Of a stretch of 58,166 nucleotides of DNA, positions 1-8,107 are shown piece after piece (position 1 is the first letter of the stretch; the number at the start of each line of letters is the position of its first letter). The stretch lies in the NCBI GenBank assembly GCA_003599575.1, contig QZKV01000184.1, forward strand, positions 1 to 58,166. Direction: 5' to 3'. A program made the translations under genes and the position numbers. The notes under the pieces were generated by a model. The model was given only the letters and a program-made list of their open reading frames with translations, was not told the origin of the DNA and ran no database searches. The DNA is from Desulfobacteraceae bacterium. Lineage in GTDB: Bacteria; Desulfobacterota; Desulfobacteria; Desulfobacterales; Desulfosarcinaceae.

Positions 1-196
1 GGTTGAACACCCCGCCGTTGCAGTGACAGTTGATCAGCTTTTTGCCGCCCGCAAGGTCCCAGATGAAAGGCCCCTGCCGGTCGCCGATGACGAAATCGAT
101 GCCGGCCGATTCGAAGAAATCGACTTTGCCGGGGGAGACATGGTTGCGAAAATGCGCCTTGACAACCGATTTGGATACTGGGCCGGAGTGTGTCAT
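1..196 (-). CDS. Class III (PLP) aminotransferase, N-terminal part only
   Basis: Only the first 65 codons lie in the window; the gene runs off the left edge. The N-terminus contains FIWDLAGGKKLINCHCNGGV, which matches the start of class III aminotransferases of the acetylornithine/GABA type, where the D-x-x-G-x-x-Y/L-I-D segment opens the fold. These enzymes move an amino group through pyridoxal phosphate in the cytoplasm. The catalytic lysine and PLP site are outside the window, so the substrate cannot be named. The ATG sits 9 nt after the stop of the dipeptidase upstream, with GGAGC between them, so the two are probably co-transcribed. Confidence 0.72.
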   Translation of the reverse strand, partial: MTHSGPVSKSVVKAHFRNHVSPGKVDFFESAGIDFVIGDRQGPFIWDLAGGKKLINCHCNGGVFN

Positions 197-205
197 GGGT
201 TGCTC

Positions 206-1576
206 CTATTCGGGCATGCGGGCCTGCCTGTTGAATCCGGCCCAGGCCAGCCGGTGAAGAAGATTCTGCCTGGGCCGGCCCGCCTGGGCGGCCATGCGCT
301 CCTGCCAGCGCGTTTCCAATGCCTGGGCCTGGGCAAAGCACCGCGAAGCATACGCGCTTCGTTCTTGCCTGGTTTTGGATGCCATGGCCAAGGCCTCTCG
401 GATGAACTCAGCCTCCAGGTGGCCTCTCTCCTGTGCGATGGGCTGTATGCGCGCTGAATAATCTCTCAAGATATCCCGGTGCGCCATCTCATGCTGCCAG
501 AACAATGTGGATGCCTCGTAGCGGCCTGAAGTCGGTTCAAATGCGGCCGACAGCCCTGCATCGATCCACACCGGTTTGAATATGCTTGTACAGGGCCCGG
601 CCGTGCCGGTGACAAATAGGGTGGGATGCACGGGATGCAGATGACACACCAGGGATCCGGTGGTCTGGCTGGCGCGCACGGGACCGAATCCCGCATGCAT
701 ACAGACGCCGGCCCCGGTCAAGCCGCGATCGGGTGAGTAATTCCCTCCCGGGCCATGATCGCGAAGAACGGCTATCATGGTGGCGACGGAAATCTCCCCG
801 GCTGCGTCCAGGAGAAGTTGCATGGTTCGGGAGCGCCGTTGGCGGCAATTGCTCAGGGTCGTATATAAAAAATCGGAATAGCATTTTGAAAAGCTGAAGT
901 CCGCAGCGCCTTTGCACCATTTTTTATGGACGGCATGATCCACCAGCCCGGACGAAGCCATGTCCCACTCGTTTTCGAGTGTGATCCCGTTGGAAATGGA
1001 GTAGATCCCGCCGATCCTCTTGGCCGCCCATTGCCGGCCGGCCGTTTCCAGCACCCAGGCGTCGGCCGGATCGGCTATGAGAAAACTGTTGTGGTAGTAA
1101 AATTGGTGCGCGAAGCCGCAATTGCCGCCCTGGCCGAATTCTTCCAGGAGCGCCGCAATCAGATCGACGGCTTCTTTTGCGCAGGCGGCCCGTTCCAGCG
1201 CCAGGCGCAGAAAATCCATGCCGATGAGCCCCGGCTTTTTGTTGTAGGCCACCTTCGTAAACACCGCCTCGTTGCCGATGGCCACGCCTTTTTCGTTAAC
1301 GCCCATCTCCGCGCCCCAGATCCAGAAGGGCCTGGCAAGAAGTAGGGCATACGTGTGTTCGGCCTGGGGAATGTCGATGTAGGTGCACTTGACGAAAGAT
1401 CCTTTTTCATGATCCATCGCCGCAACGGCAATGACCTGATGGGCTTCGTTGGGTTCGCGATCCGAATTCTTGGCAAAAAGGGCGATGCCGTCCCGGGTCG
1501 CATCGGCGGTGGCGACCAGGGTGTCGCAACCGGCCGGAACGCAACCATTCGCTTTACCAAAGGGGCCGTTTGGCAT
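206..1576 (-). CDS. C69-family dipeptidase, secernin-like
   Basis: Resembles secernins and C69 peptidases, N-terminal-nucleophile hydrolases in which a cysteine near the start becomes the nucleophile. After a short leader the sequence reads GCDTLVATADATRDGIALFA then KNSDREPNEAHQ, the family signature; the Cys of CDT is the likely nucleophile. The middle part (EMGVNEKGVAIGNEAV, WVLETAGRQWAAKR, GIYSISNGI) is also typical. I chose the ATG at 1576 because AGGAG lies 7 nt upstream and the extra 53 residues of the longest open frame have no family resemblance. The C-terminal stretch from about residue 380 is long and charged. It is followed closely by an aminotransferase gene, which suggests joint peptide or amino-acid turnover. 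The substrate is unknown. Confidence 0.8.
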   Translation of the reverse strand: MPNGPFGKANGCVPAGCDTLVATADATRDGIALFAKNSDREPNEAHQVIAVAAMDHEKGSFVKCTYIDIPQAEHTYALLLARPFWIWGAEMGVNEKGVAIGNEAVFTKVAYNKKPGLIGMDFLRLALERAACAKEAVDLIAALLEEFGQGGNCGFAHQFYYHNSFLIADPADAWVLETAGRQWAAKRIGGIYSISNGITLENEWDMASSGLVDHAVHKKWCKGAADFSFSKCYSDFLYTTLSNCRQRRSRTMQLLLDAAGEISVATMIAVLRDHGPGGNYSPDRGLTGAGVCMHAGFGPVRASQTTGSLVCHLHPVHPTLFVTGTAGPCTSIFKPVWIDAGLSAAFEPTSGRYEASTLFWQHEMAHRDILRDYSARIQPIAQERGHLEAEFIREALAMASKTRQERSAYASRCFAQAQALETRWQERMAAQAGRPRQNLLHRLAWAGFNRQARMPE

Positions 1577-1725
1577 ATCGACTCCTGCACGAAGCGGTGT
1601 TCGATCGAGCATGACGGATGGGTGGAAATCGAAACACTTGCAAAGCAGTATGGCAGTCCTGCCGCCGGGTGTCAATTCCAGCCCGTGCGCTGCGCAGGTT
1701 AACCGCATTTGGGGATCAGCGGGGC

Positions 1726-1793
1726 AAGGGGTCAAACCTTGAATTGTGAATTAAGAAGGAAATTCTAATTCCCAATTCATGGTTTGACCCCTT
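1726..1793. repeat. Palindromic repeat family A, copy 1
   Basis: A left arm (AAGGGGTCAAACCTTGAATT onward, to 1753) is mirrored by a right arm ending GGTTTGACCCCTT (1766-1793), giving a near-perfect inverted repeat of about 27 bp with a 12-nt centre. A second copy lies at 2271-2334. Size and palindromy fit REP-type elements; no transposase is present here. Confidence 0.85.
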
Positions 1794-1849
1794 ATGCCAT
1801 CCGGGAGAACAGGCCGGTTAAGGAGATTGTCGCCGAAATGGTGCGCTGA
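1793..1849 (+). pseudogene. Possible C-terminal remnant of an unknown gene
   Basis: Directly right of repeat A1, 18 codons reading YAIRENRPVKEIVAEMVR then stop look like the end of a protein, perhaps a nitronate monooxygenase/FabK-like enzyme whose C-termini have similar helices. Everything upstream is replaced by the repeat. The piece is too short for a firm assignment. Confidence 0.25.
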
Positions 1850-2012
1850 AGGTCCGCCCCGGATGTCGCTGGCCCACGCGAACACGTGTGGAAAAAAGGA
1901 TTTGTAATTCCGGGTCCGTCTGTTGGAAGTGGTTTGAACCCGATTGAAGGTTTTGAAATTACTTCACAACGAAACGCAGTCCATCGGTTTCGGCCTCGAA
2001 TGAAAGGACATC

Positions 2013-2262
2013 ATGCAGACAGATCCCGCATTCGTCGGCACCTGCCTGAAAGAATACCGATGTTCGTTCGGCTGGCGGCAGAGCATGAACTACGCGGCCC
2101 GCCGTGCAGGATCGCAATCCCTGGTATTTCGATGACGAACGTGCCGGCGGAATTATCGCGCCGCCCATGCAGGCCGTGGCGCTCACCTGGCCCATCTTCG
2201 AGTGTTTCCAGGAATTTGTCCCCGAGGGCGGATTACCTCTGGAAGCGATGCTGCGGGCCTGA
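2013..2262 (+). pseudogene. MaoC-like acyl dehydratase, N-terminal fragment, frameshifted
   Basis: The ATG at 2013 follows GAAAGGACATC. Residues FVGTCLKEYRCSFGWRQSMN then YAA match the N-terminal hot-dog domain of MaoC-like (FAS1-type) hydratases. The frame breaks near 2098 in a GGCCCGCC run. One frame over, the match continues: AVQDRNPWYFDDERAGGIIA, then PPMQAVALTWPIFECFQEF, then GGLPLEAMLRA and stop. A MaoC-type enzyme would be at least twice as long, and the similarity ends 9 bp before repeat A2. The gene is therefore both frameshifted and truncated at a repeat. It would have hydrated enoyl-CoA in acyl-chain metabolism. Confidence 0.7.
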
Positions 2263-2270
2263 GGGGCCTG

Positions 2271-2334
2271 AGGGGTCAAACCTTGAATTGTGAATTAAGA
2301 AGGATTCTAATTCACAATTCAAGGTTTGACCCCC
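2271..2334. repeat. Palindromic repeat family A, copy 2
   Basis: Left arm AGGGGTCAAACCTTGAATTG onward (2271-2297), right arm ending CAAGGTTTGACCCC (2308-2334), 10-nt centre. It has the same arms as copy 1, 545 bp away, with slightly better pairing. It abuts the truncated end of the MaoC fragment. Confidence 0.87.
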
Positions 2335-2352
2335 CCCGTTCCCGCCTCTCTG

Positions 2353-3756
2353 TTAAATGCAACAGCTCAGCCGGGAAAGGTCTTTGTCGAAGGAGAGTGC
2401 CACAGCCTTGAAAGATTCGGACAGGGTCGGAAACATGGGCAACGCGTTGATCACATCGTCCAGCGTGTTTTTGTTCTTAACCAGCATCATGGCCTGGGCG
2501 ATCAGCTCGCCGGCCTCCGGAGCCAGGATGTGCACGCCCATGATCCGCCGGCTGGTGGGGTGCGAGACCATCTTGATCAAGCCTTCGGTCCGGTTCATGA
2601 TGACGGCCCTGGGCACCTGATCGAAAGAAACCGTCCGGCAATTGCAAATTCCCATGCGTTTTATCTGTTCGGCTTCCGTCAACCCGACACCGGCCAACTG
2701 GGGATCGGTAAATATGGTAAACGGCACCGCATCGTAATCGATGCGGTGCGTCGAGCCTGTCAGCGCGTTTTCGGCTGCCAGGGTGCCTTCCCGGCCGGCC
2801 GAGGGCTCGAATCGCGCCGGCAATCGGGCCACGTCGCCGACCGCATAGATATGGGGCCGGGAGGTCTGGAAATAATCGTTTACGACAACGGCCTGCTTTT
2901 CATCGATCTCGACACCTGCAGCCTGCAGGCCAAGATTTCCGGTATTGGGGATCTTACCGGTGGCTGAGAGGATTTCGTCGGCGGTCACTTCGAGCCTTTT
3001 CCAGCCAACGGTAACGGCCAGCGCCTTTTCCCCATTTCGCCTGCAGGCATGATTGATCACCTCCGCTGTTATGATCTCGATGCCTTCCGCCATAAGTATT
3101 TGAGCCAGCCGCTGCGTCAGCTCGGGTTCGGCAAAACGCAAGATTTCAGGTCTTCGCTTAATGATCGTTACCTTACTTCCGAAGCGGGCAAAAATCTGGG
3201 CGAGTTCGATACCGACCGGGCCGGCGCCGATAATCATCAGTCTTTCGGGCAGATGCTGCAGCCTTAACGCATCGACATGTGTCAGATAGCCGGTTTCTTT
3301 CAACCCTTCCACAGGTGGCCCTGAGGCTTTCGATCCGGTGGCGATGATCATCTTGCCGGATCTTAACACGTCTCCATTTATGCTGACTTCGCTGGCTGAG
3401 GTAAACCTGGCATATCCTTCCAGGAAATTTGCCGTTTCCAGGCCACGCAGCACTTTTTGATATTTTTCCCGACGCATCCGTGCTACCAGATCCAATTCGT
3501 CTCCGATCACCCTCTTAAAGTCGAACTCTTTGACCTGCAAATCGATGCCCGGCATCTTATGGTTTTTCGCCATGTGCATGATCTGAGCCGCCCACAGCAG
3601 CCGCTTGGAAGGGACACAACCGACGTTAATGCACGTTCCACCCAAAGGGAGACCGGCATTGATGACAGCTGCCTTCGCCTTTAATTCAGAGGCCCGAATC
3701 GCTGCCGCAAAAGCGCCCGCACCCCCACCGATGATGATGAGGTCGAAAGTTTTCAC
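2353..3756 (-). CDS. merA: Mercuric reductase, short form without NmerA
   Basis: Flavin disulfide oxidoreductase that reduces Hg(II) to Hg(0) with NAD(P)H in the cytoplasm. FAD-binding IIIGGGAGAFAAA is at the N-terminus, the redox pair is GTCINVGC (C42/C47), the NAD-binding motif is IIGAGPVGIELAQ, and the second FAD segment is YAVGDVA. The decisive feature is the C-terminal vicinal pair SCCI (C465-C466), which hands Hg to the active site in MerA and is absent from dihydrolipoamide dehydrogenase. At 467 aa it lacks the N-terminal heavy-metal domain of many MerA proteins; a separate HMA protein is encoded in the same operon. It is the last gene of the run that starts with merR. Dihydrolipoamide dehydrogenase is the alternative, made unlikely by the CC tail and the context. 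Confidence 0.9.
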   Translation of the reverse strand: MKTFDLIIIGGGAGAFAAAIRASELKAKAAVINAGLPLGGTCINVGCVPSKRLLWAAQIMHMAKNHKMPGIDLQVKEFDFKRVIGDELDLVARMRREKYQKVLRGLETANFLEGYARFTSASEVSINGDVLRSGKMIIATGSKASGPPVEGLKETGYLTHVDALRLQHLPERLMIIGAGPVGIELAQIFARFGSKVTIIKRRPEILRFAEPELTQRLAQILMAEGIEIITAEVINHACRRNGEKALAVTVGWKRLEVTADEILSATGKIPNTGNLGLQAAGVEIDEKQAVVVNDYFQTSRPHIYAVGDVARLPARFEPSAGREGTLAAENALTGSTHRIDYDAVPFTIFTDPQLAGVGLTEAEQIKRMGICNCRTVSFDQVPRAVIMNRTEGLIKMVSHPTSRRIMGVHILAPEAGELIAQAMMLVKNKNTLDDVINALPMFPTLSESFKAVALSFDKDLSRLSCCI

Positions 3757-3845
3757 TGCTTTTTCCCTTTGTGCACGATCTTGTCCGGTTTGAATAGACA
3801 GTGCTGCCTTTTACCAAGACTTTTTCATGGCTACGCATTCAGGCC

Positions 3846-6302
3846 TCAGGGACGTTTCCCTGACCCAGCCTGAATCGGCTGTCCGACGCTCAGAATGGCA
3901 TCAAAAAACAGGGACGGCTTTCCCCACAGCGAATTAAAAAAGATGGTCGTGACGCTGACGGCCATGGCTGCCATGGCCCAGACCGGGTAGATGAGGCCGG
4001 TGGCTGCCAGAGGGACGCCAATGCCGTTGAACATGAACGCCAGCACGATATTTTGCAGCATCTTGCGGTAACTGTACCGGCTGATTTTTCGGGCGGCCAG
4101 GGTCAGCTCCAGGCGGTTTCCCAGAATGACAATGTCCGCCGACTCGATCGCAATGTCGGTTCCGCTGCCCATGGCAACACCGATGTCGGCCTGCATCAGC
4201 GCCGGGGCATCGTTGATACCGTCACCGATCATCGCCACCCGGCCGCTTTTCTGCAATCTGCGGATCATATCGGCCTTGTCTCCGGGTTTAACCCCCGCGT
4301 ACACTTCGCCGATGCCCACTTCACGAGCGATGCGTCGGGCAGCCCGTTCATTATCTCCGGTAAGCAGTACAGTTTTCAAGCCGGCCCTGCGCATTTCGGC
4401 AACAGTCTTGACCGCATCGGGCCGCAGCCTGTCGCCCAGGGCGATGATGCCAAGAGCCCGATTTTCTTTTGCCACGGCAATCACAGTTCGTCCGGTTTCT
4501 TCCAATTCCTCGATTCGCCCGGCCAAATCTTTCAAGCCGATCCCCTGCTTCTCCATGAAAGCCGGGTTGCCGACCAGAACCCCAGTACCTGCGATGCGTG
4601 CCTCAACTCCTTCACCCGGCACGGCCTTGAAGTCATCAACTTCCGGCAGATCGATCCCGCGTTCAAAGGCCGTATTCACAATCGCCTGAGCCAGGGGATG
4701 CTCGGAAGAAGCTTCTACTGCTCCGGCGACGGCCAGAAGTTCTTCTTCATTTGCACCAATCGCCTCAATCTCACGAACCAGGGGGCGCCCTTCGGTAAGC
4801 GTGCCGGTTTTGTCAAATACGATTCGGGTGGCCAGTCGATAGCCCTGGAAAGCCTCTCCCGTACGCATGAGGATTCCTTTGGTGGCGGCCTCGCCCGCAC
4901 CGCGCACGATGGAAAGAGGCGCGGAGATCCCCAATGCGCACGGATATCCCATAACCAAAACACTTAAGCCCGCAAAAGCCGCCCGTTGCAAATCCACCTG
5001 TCCGCCAAAAAAATAGGACCCGCCAAGCCAGCCGGCAAAGGCGAGTATGGCCAGTGAGAGAACCGTGGGTGTGTAAATGCGCAGGATGCGGTCGACAAGG
5101 TGCAAAAGGCCGGGTTTTAACGCGCGGGCGTCTTCTACCTGGCGGATGACCTGCTGCAGAAAACTTTCTTTGCCCACCGCCGCAACCTTGACCAGCAAAG
5201 TGCCGGTACCATTGATCGATCCGCCGACAACGGTGTCGCCCTTTGTCTTTTCCACCGGCATGGGTTCGCCGGTTACAAGGGCTTGATCAACCGCCGAATG
5301 TCCGCTGATCACTTGACCGTCCACCGGCACCCGTTCCCCGGGCCGGATTCTGACCCGATCGCCGACGGCAACCGCTTCAACGGGTAATTCCACTGCTTTG
5401 TTTTCCCGCATCACCCAGGCGGTTTCCGGCTGCAGATCCAACAGGTGTTTGACCGCCTGGGAACTGCGGGTCTTGACGATCAGCGACAGCCATTCCGAAA
5501 AAATGTGGTAGGTAACCACCATGACCGCGACCGCAAAAAACGGTGTGGTCGGAAATCCCGGAGGGTGAAAGATAAGTCCAATCAGCCCGCCCCCCAGACC
5601 GGCAAAAGCCCCGGCTTCAAGCAGGACGTGTTGATTAAGGATGCCCCGGCGTACGGATTGCACCGCCATGCCAAGAATGTGGTTTCCCACCCCGAATACG
5701 AGGGTGACCGCCAGCCCTGCCACGATAAACGGCGTCGCCCTCGTGAGAAGCCCCTGTTGCTGCAAAAGCAGCATCGCTGCCGTGACGATACACAGACCTG
5801 CGGCTCCTCCGGTTGCAACCCGGTGGCCGTAAGACCGTCTCAGGATCAGATAAATCAGAGTCGCCATGCTCGCAAACACTATGGCCGGCAACACGATGGG
5901 CCAGCCGCCGGACGGGCCGGCATTCAGCGCGATGGCCATCAGGCTGAATGCGATGGCCGTCAGAAAGCGTTTGCCCTCGCGAACCAGAGCGCGTTCCTCC
6001 TCTTCATAGGGACGTACTTTACGCGGATCAGAGACAGTATAACCGATATCACGCAGGATCTGCAGCAGATCTCCAGGGTGCACTTTCGCCGGATCATATT
6101 CCACAAGGGCTTGCTCATGGGTTAAACTGACCGCCACCTTGTCCACCCCCTGCCGCTTGCCAAGCGCCTTTTCAATGGTACCGGTGCAAAGCGAACAGTG
6201 CAGCCCTCCGATTCTGGCCCTAATTCTTTTGCGATCAGGCCTGATGGATGGTTCTTCACTCCACAAAGGCGAAGCGGATTCAATTGCAGTTGACGTATTC
6301 AT
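3846..6302 (-). CDS. Heavy-metal translocating P-type ATPase in the mer operon
   Basis: P1B-type metal export ATPase of about 818 aa. An N-terminal HMA domain carries GLHCSLC (C36, C39). Next come membrane helices, the actuator TGEP, the transmembrane motif GYPCALG (Y453-P454-C455), the phosphorylation site DKTGTLTEG (D497), the SEHPLAQ motif that marks metal ATPases, and the hinge GDGINDAPAL. The metal motif is YPC, not the common CPC, SPC or TPC, so specificity cannot be read from it. I prefer the ATG at 6302, with GGGGAG about 9 nt upstream; the longer frame would overlap the preceding gene. Its place between a CcdA-like protein and merA under a MerR operator implies mercury or a related soft metal as substrate; this is inference. 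Confidence 0.88.
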   Translation of the reverse strand: MNTSTAIESASPLWSEEPSIRPDRKRIRARIGGLHCSLCTGTIEKALGKRQGVDKVAVSLTHEQALVEYDPAKVHPGDLLQILRDIGYTVSDPRKVRPYEEEERALVREGKRFLTAIAFSLMAIALNAGPSGGWPIVLPAIVFASMATLIYLILRRSYGHRVATGGAAGLCIVTAAMLLLQQQGLLTRATPFIVAGLAVTLVFGVGNHILGMAVQSVRRGILNQHVLLEAGAFAGLGGGLIGLIFHPPGFPTTPFFAVAVMVVTYHIFSEWLSLIVKTRSSQAVKHLLDLQPETAWVMRENKAVELPVEAVAVGDRVRIRPGERVPVDGQVISGHSAVDQALVTGEPMPVEKTKGDTVVGGSINGTGTLLVKVAAVGKESFLQQVIRQVEDARALKPGLLHLVDRILRIYTPTVLSLAILAFAGWLGGSYFFGGQVDLQRAAFAGLSVLVMGYPCALGISAPLSIVRGAGEAATKGILMRTGEAFQGYRLATRIVFDKTGTLTEGRPLVREIEAIGANEEELLAVAGAVEASSEHPLAQAIVNTAFERGIDLPEVDDFKAVPGEGVEARIAGTGVLVGNPAFMEKQGIGLKDLAGRIEELEETGRTVIAVAKENRALGIIALGDRLRPDAVKTVAEMRRAGLKTVLLTGDNERAARRIAREVGIGEVYAGVKPGDKADMIRRLQKSGRVAMIGDGINDAPALMQADIGVAMGSGTDIAIESADIVILGNRLELTLAARKISRYSYRKMLQNIVLAFMFNGIGVPLAATGLIYPVWAMAAMAVSVTTIFFNSLWGKPSLFFDAILSVGQPIQAGSGKRP

Positions 6303-6349
6303 AAAATTAGCTCCCCATAGGGATTTGCCGGAAATTGGAAATTCAAGGG

Positions 6350-7003
6350 TCAAACCCAGAAACCAAATCCAACCGACCACAGGCCAACGGCAATCAGAAC
6401 CACCCCCGCCCAGAACGGAACCCGCCCTGAGAACCCGGCCAACCAGTCCAGTCCTCGCCGGGCCGGTGGGAAAAGAATCGCCACCACAAGCGGCAGGGAC
6501 AAGGCGAGGCCGAAGAGCGCCAGAGAGAAAAAGCCGACTGCCAGGGTCCCGCCGCCGGCGCCTCTGGCAGCCGCGGTGCCGAGCAGCGCAAAAATCAACG
6601 GCCCCGCGCAGGCCGGGATGTTAAATGCGAACAAGACGCCTAAACCGGCGGACCACCCCGGACCGGACAGCCTTGACAGGCTGGGGCCCAGAGATACCGA
6701 TATGATTTGAGATCGCCCTGCCACATATAAAATACCGATAAGCACATAGATTGCCCCGAAAACGATCCAGGCGCCCCGCTGAAATCCCTGAAAGCTCGTA
6801 CCAATCCAAACAGCGGTCAAACCCAATCCTCCCATAAATGACGCTCTAACGAGGGCGAATACACTGACTTGAACCAGTTTATGCGCAAGGTCTTTCCCTT
6901 CAATGTACTTTATGAACACCAAGCTCGCTCCGATCGAGCAAGGCTCGATGAAACCGAAGAGGCCAAGTGCGACGGGCAACCCAATTATGTTGATGAGATC
7001 CAT
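6350..7003 (-). CDS. CcdA/DsbD-like membrane protein in the mer operon
   Basis: A 217-aa hydrophobic protein with about six membrane spans. Two conserved segments place single cysteines in helices: IEPCSIGAS near residue 20 and NIPACAGPL near residue 125. Paired cysteines in the first and fourth helices are the mark of the CcdA/DsbD-beta family, which passes reducing equivalents or thiol-bound cargo across the membrane. No MerT-type Hg importer is encoded in this operon, so this protein may fill that place or may keep periplasmic thiols reduced; both are inferences. It starts 5 nt after the HMA gene stop and ends 47 nt before the ATPase start. Confidence 0.75.
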   Translation of the reverse strand: MDLINIIGLPVALGLFGFIEPCSIGASLVFIKYIEGKDLAHKLVQVSVFALVRASFMGGLGLTAVWIGTSFQGFQRGAWIVFGAIYVLIGILYVAGRSQIISVSLGPSLSRLSGPGWSAGLGVLFAFNIPACAGPLIFALLGTAAARGAGGGTLAVGFFSLALFGLALSLPLVVAILFPPARRGLDWLAGFSGRVPFWAGVVLIAVGLWSVGFGFWV

Positions 7004-7008
7004 ACCGC

Positions 7009-7224
7009 TTACAATTTGCCCCCGACGCGGTAGCCGGCCTTTTCAATCGCCTCGACCAGTTGGTCTTCCGCGACGAGCTGCGTCTCATAAAGAATCCGTG
7101 CTTCCCTCTCGTTGAACGTTACATCAGCCGCGCGCACACCTGTTTTCTTTTCCAAAAGAGACTGGATAATTTGGGCGCAGCCGTCACAGTGCATGCCTTC
7201 AATTTTAAATTTTGCTGTGCGCAT
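7009..7224 (-). CDS. Small HMA-domain metal carrier
   Basis: A 71-aa heavy-metal-associated domain with the metal site GMHCDGC (C14, C17) and the usual beta-alpha-beta-beta-alpha-beta length. It has no signal peptide, so unlike classical periplasmic MerP it should stay in the cytoplasm. It may pass Hg(II) to MerA, which here lacks its own HMA domain, or to the P-type ATPase. TGGAGGGATAT precedes the ATG. It lies between merR and the CcdA-like gene in the same orientation. Confidence 0.85.
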   Translation of the reverse strand: MRTAKFKIEGMHCDGCAQIIQSLLEKKTGVRAADVTFNEREARILYETQLVAEDQLVEAIEKAGYRVGGKL

Positions 7225-7304
7225 CTCTATATCCCTCCAGGTAGAGAAAATTCGATCTTACGTTTGGTATTCATTTTTAATTTTTTTCCCTCCTAAAGTT
7301 TTTA

Positions 7305-7703
7305 TTAACGGTAAAGTTCTTCCAAAACCGGGCACTTGCCGATGGGTCCTTTCCCTTTGCATCTGTCGGACAATCTCAGCAACGCCTCATGAATCCGGTT
7401 CAGATCGGCGATCTTGTTTTCTACATCGCCGATCTTCTCCTCGACCCGTTTTTTCATATCAGCACATGTGGAATCCGGATCGACTCTTAAGGAAAGGAGC
7501 TCGGCGACCTCTTTTAAAGAGAAGCCGAGGGCCTGGGAGCGTTTGATGAAATCCGTGCGTTTTACGTCCTCGTGTGAATATTGCCTGTACCCGCTCTTGT
7601 TCCGGGGCGGCTTTGGCAGCATGCCTCGGCGTTCATAATAACGGATCGTCTCAAGGTTCACATTCGCCAATTTCGCCAACTGGCCGATACTCAACCGTTC
7701 CAT
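7305..7703 (-). CDS. merR: MerR, Hg(II)-responsive regulator
   Basis: MerR-family activator/repressor of 132 aa. The N-terminal winged helix reads LSIGQLAKLANVNLETIRYY then ERRGMLP. The Hg(II)-binding cysteines are C80, C115 and C124. Their spacing of 35 and 9 residues is exactly that of Tn501 MerR (C82, C117, C126), so mercury is the predicted inducer rather than copper, zinc or oxidants. The ATG at 7703 is preceded by GGAGG at 7 nt. It is the first gene of the operon and sits directly behind a MerR-type operator, so it is autoregulated. Unlike classical mer loci, merR is not divergent but co-directional with its targets. Confidence 0.92.
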   Translation of the reverse strand: MERLSIGQLAKLANVNLETIRYYERRGMLPKPPRNKSGYRQYSHEDVKRTDFIKRSQALGFSLKEVAELLSLRVDPDSTCADMKKRVEEKIGDVENKIADLNRIHEALLRLSDRCKGKGPIGKCPVLEELYR

Positions 7704-7726
7704 TCCATGTCCTCCAAGCACGGGAA

Positions 7727-7758
7727 ATAATAAGACCCCGTACCATAGTACTGGTCAA
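7727..7758 (-). promoter_or_regulatory. mer promoter with MerR operator
   Basis: On the minus strand, TTGACC (-35, 7753-7758) and TTATTA (-10, 7728-7733) are separated by 19 bp, the over-long spacer typical of MerR-activated promoters. The spacer holds the dyad GTAC-TATG-GTAC (7740-7751), the same GTAC-N4-GTAC core as the Tn21/Tn501 mer operator. It lies 24 nt from the merR start codon. Confidence 0.88.
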
Positions 7759-7849
7759 GGGCATTTTTGAAATTGTCCGGTATGTGCGCCACCAGTTGCG
7801 CCAACCAATCCAATGCATCAAAGGTTTTTTCGGGACCTGCCGCCTTTGA

Positions 7850-8107
7850 CTATATATATAACCTTACAACCTTGACCACGCCACCCGTGGATTTTTCCAC
7901 GGGGAGATAGACCCTGCGTTCTTGAGAAAAGCAGGCGCGGATAATGTAATTCGCCAGATTTCCCACCGTAACTTTTATGGCAGGCGAAATCGTTTTGGGC
8001 TCAACAGTGGGCGGGGCGGTTGTGACGCCAATCGATCTGCCGGGGGGACGGGGGAGTTCGGCGAATAAGAAAGCGGTGGTTGAATCTATATCACTCAGGG
8101 CAGAAGT
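7850..8107 (-). other. Unassigned open stretch between the carboxylase and the mer promoter
   Basis: After the carboxylase stop the same frame stays open for 85 codons to a TAG at 7850, ending GVVKVVRLYI. There is no ATG and no convincing ribosome site, and I recognise no family. It may be a decayed reading frame or chance. The rest of the gap up to merR holds only the mer promoter. Confidence 0.2.

Noticed and set aside
2353..3756. Dihydrolipoamide dehydrogenase for the flavoprotein gene
   Set aside because: The C-terminal vicinal Cys pair and the operon with MerR and its operator identify mercuric reductase.
4053..4967. Long plus-strand open frame of 304 codons over the P-type ATPase gene
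   Set aside because: It is the antisense shadow of a gene with complete catalytic motifs and carries no recognisable domain. The same holds for the long antisense frames over the RND pump (35574-36644), the glutamate synthase genes (47269-48381, 50455-51528) and metVF (51330-53452).
7225..7275. 15-codon leader peptide between merR and the HMA gene
   Set aside because: An ATG-to-TAG frame exists on the minus strand, but its only Shine-Dalgarno-like AGGAGG is too far away and the MerR operator already explains control.
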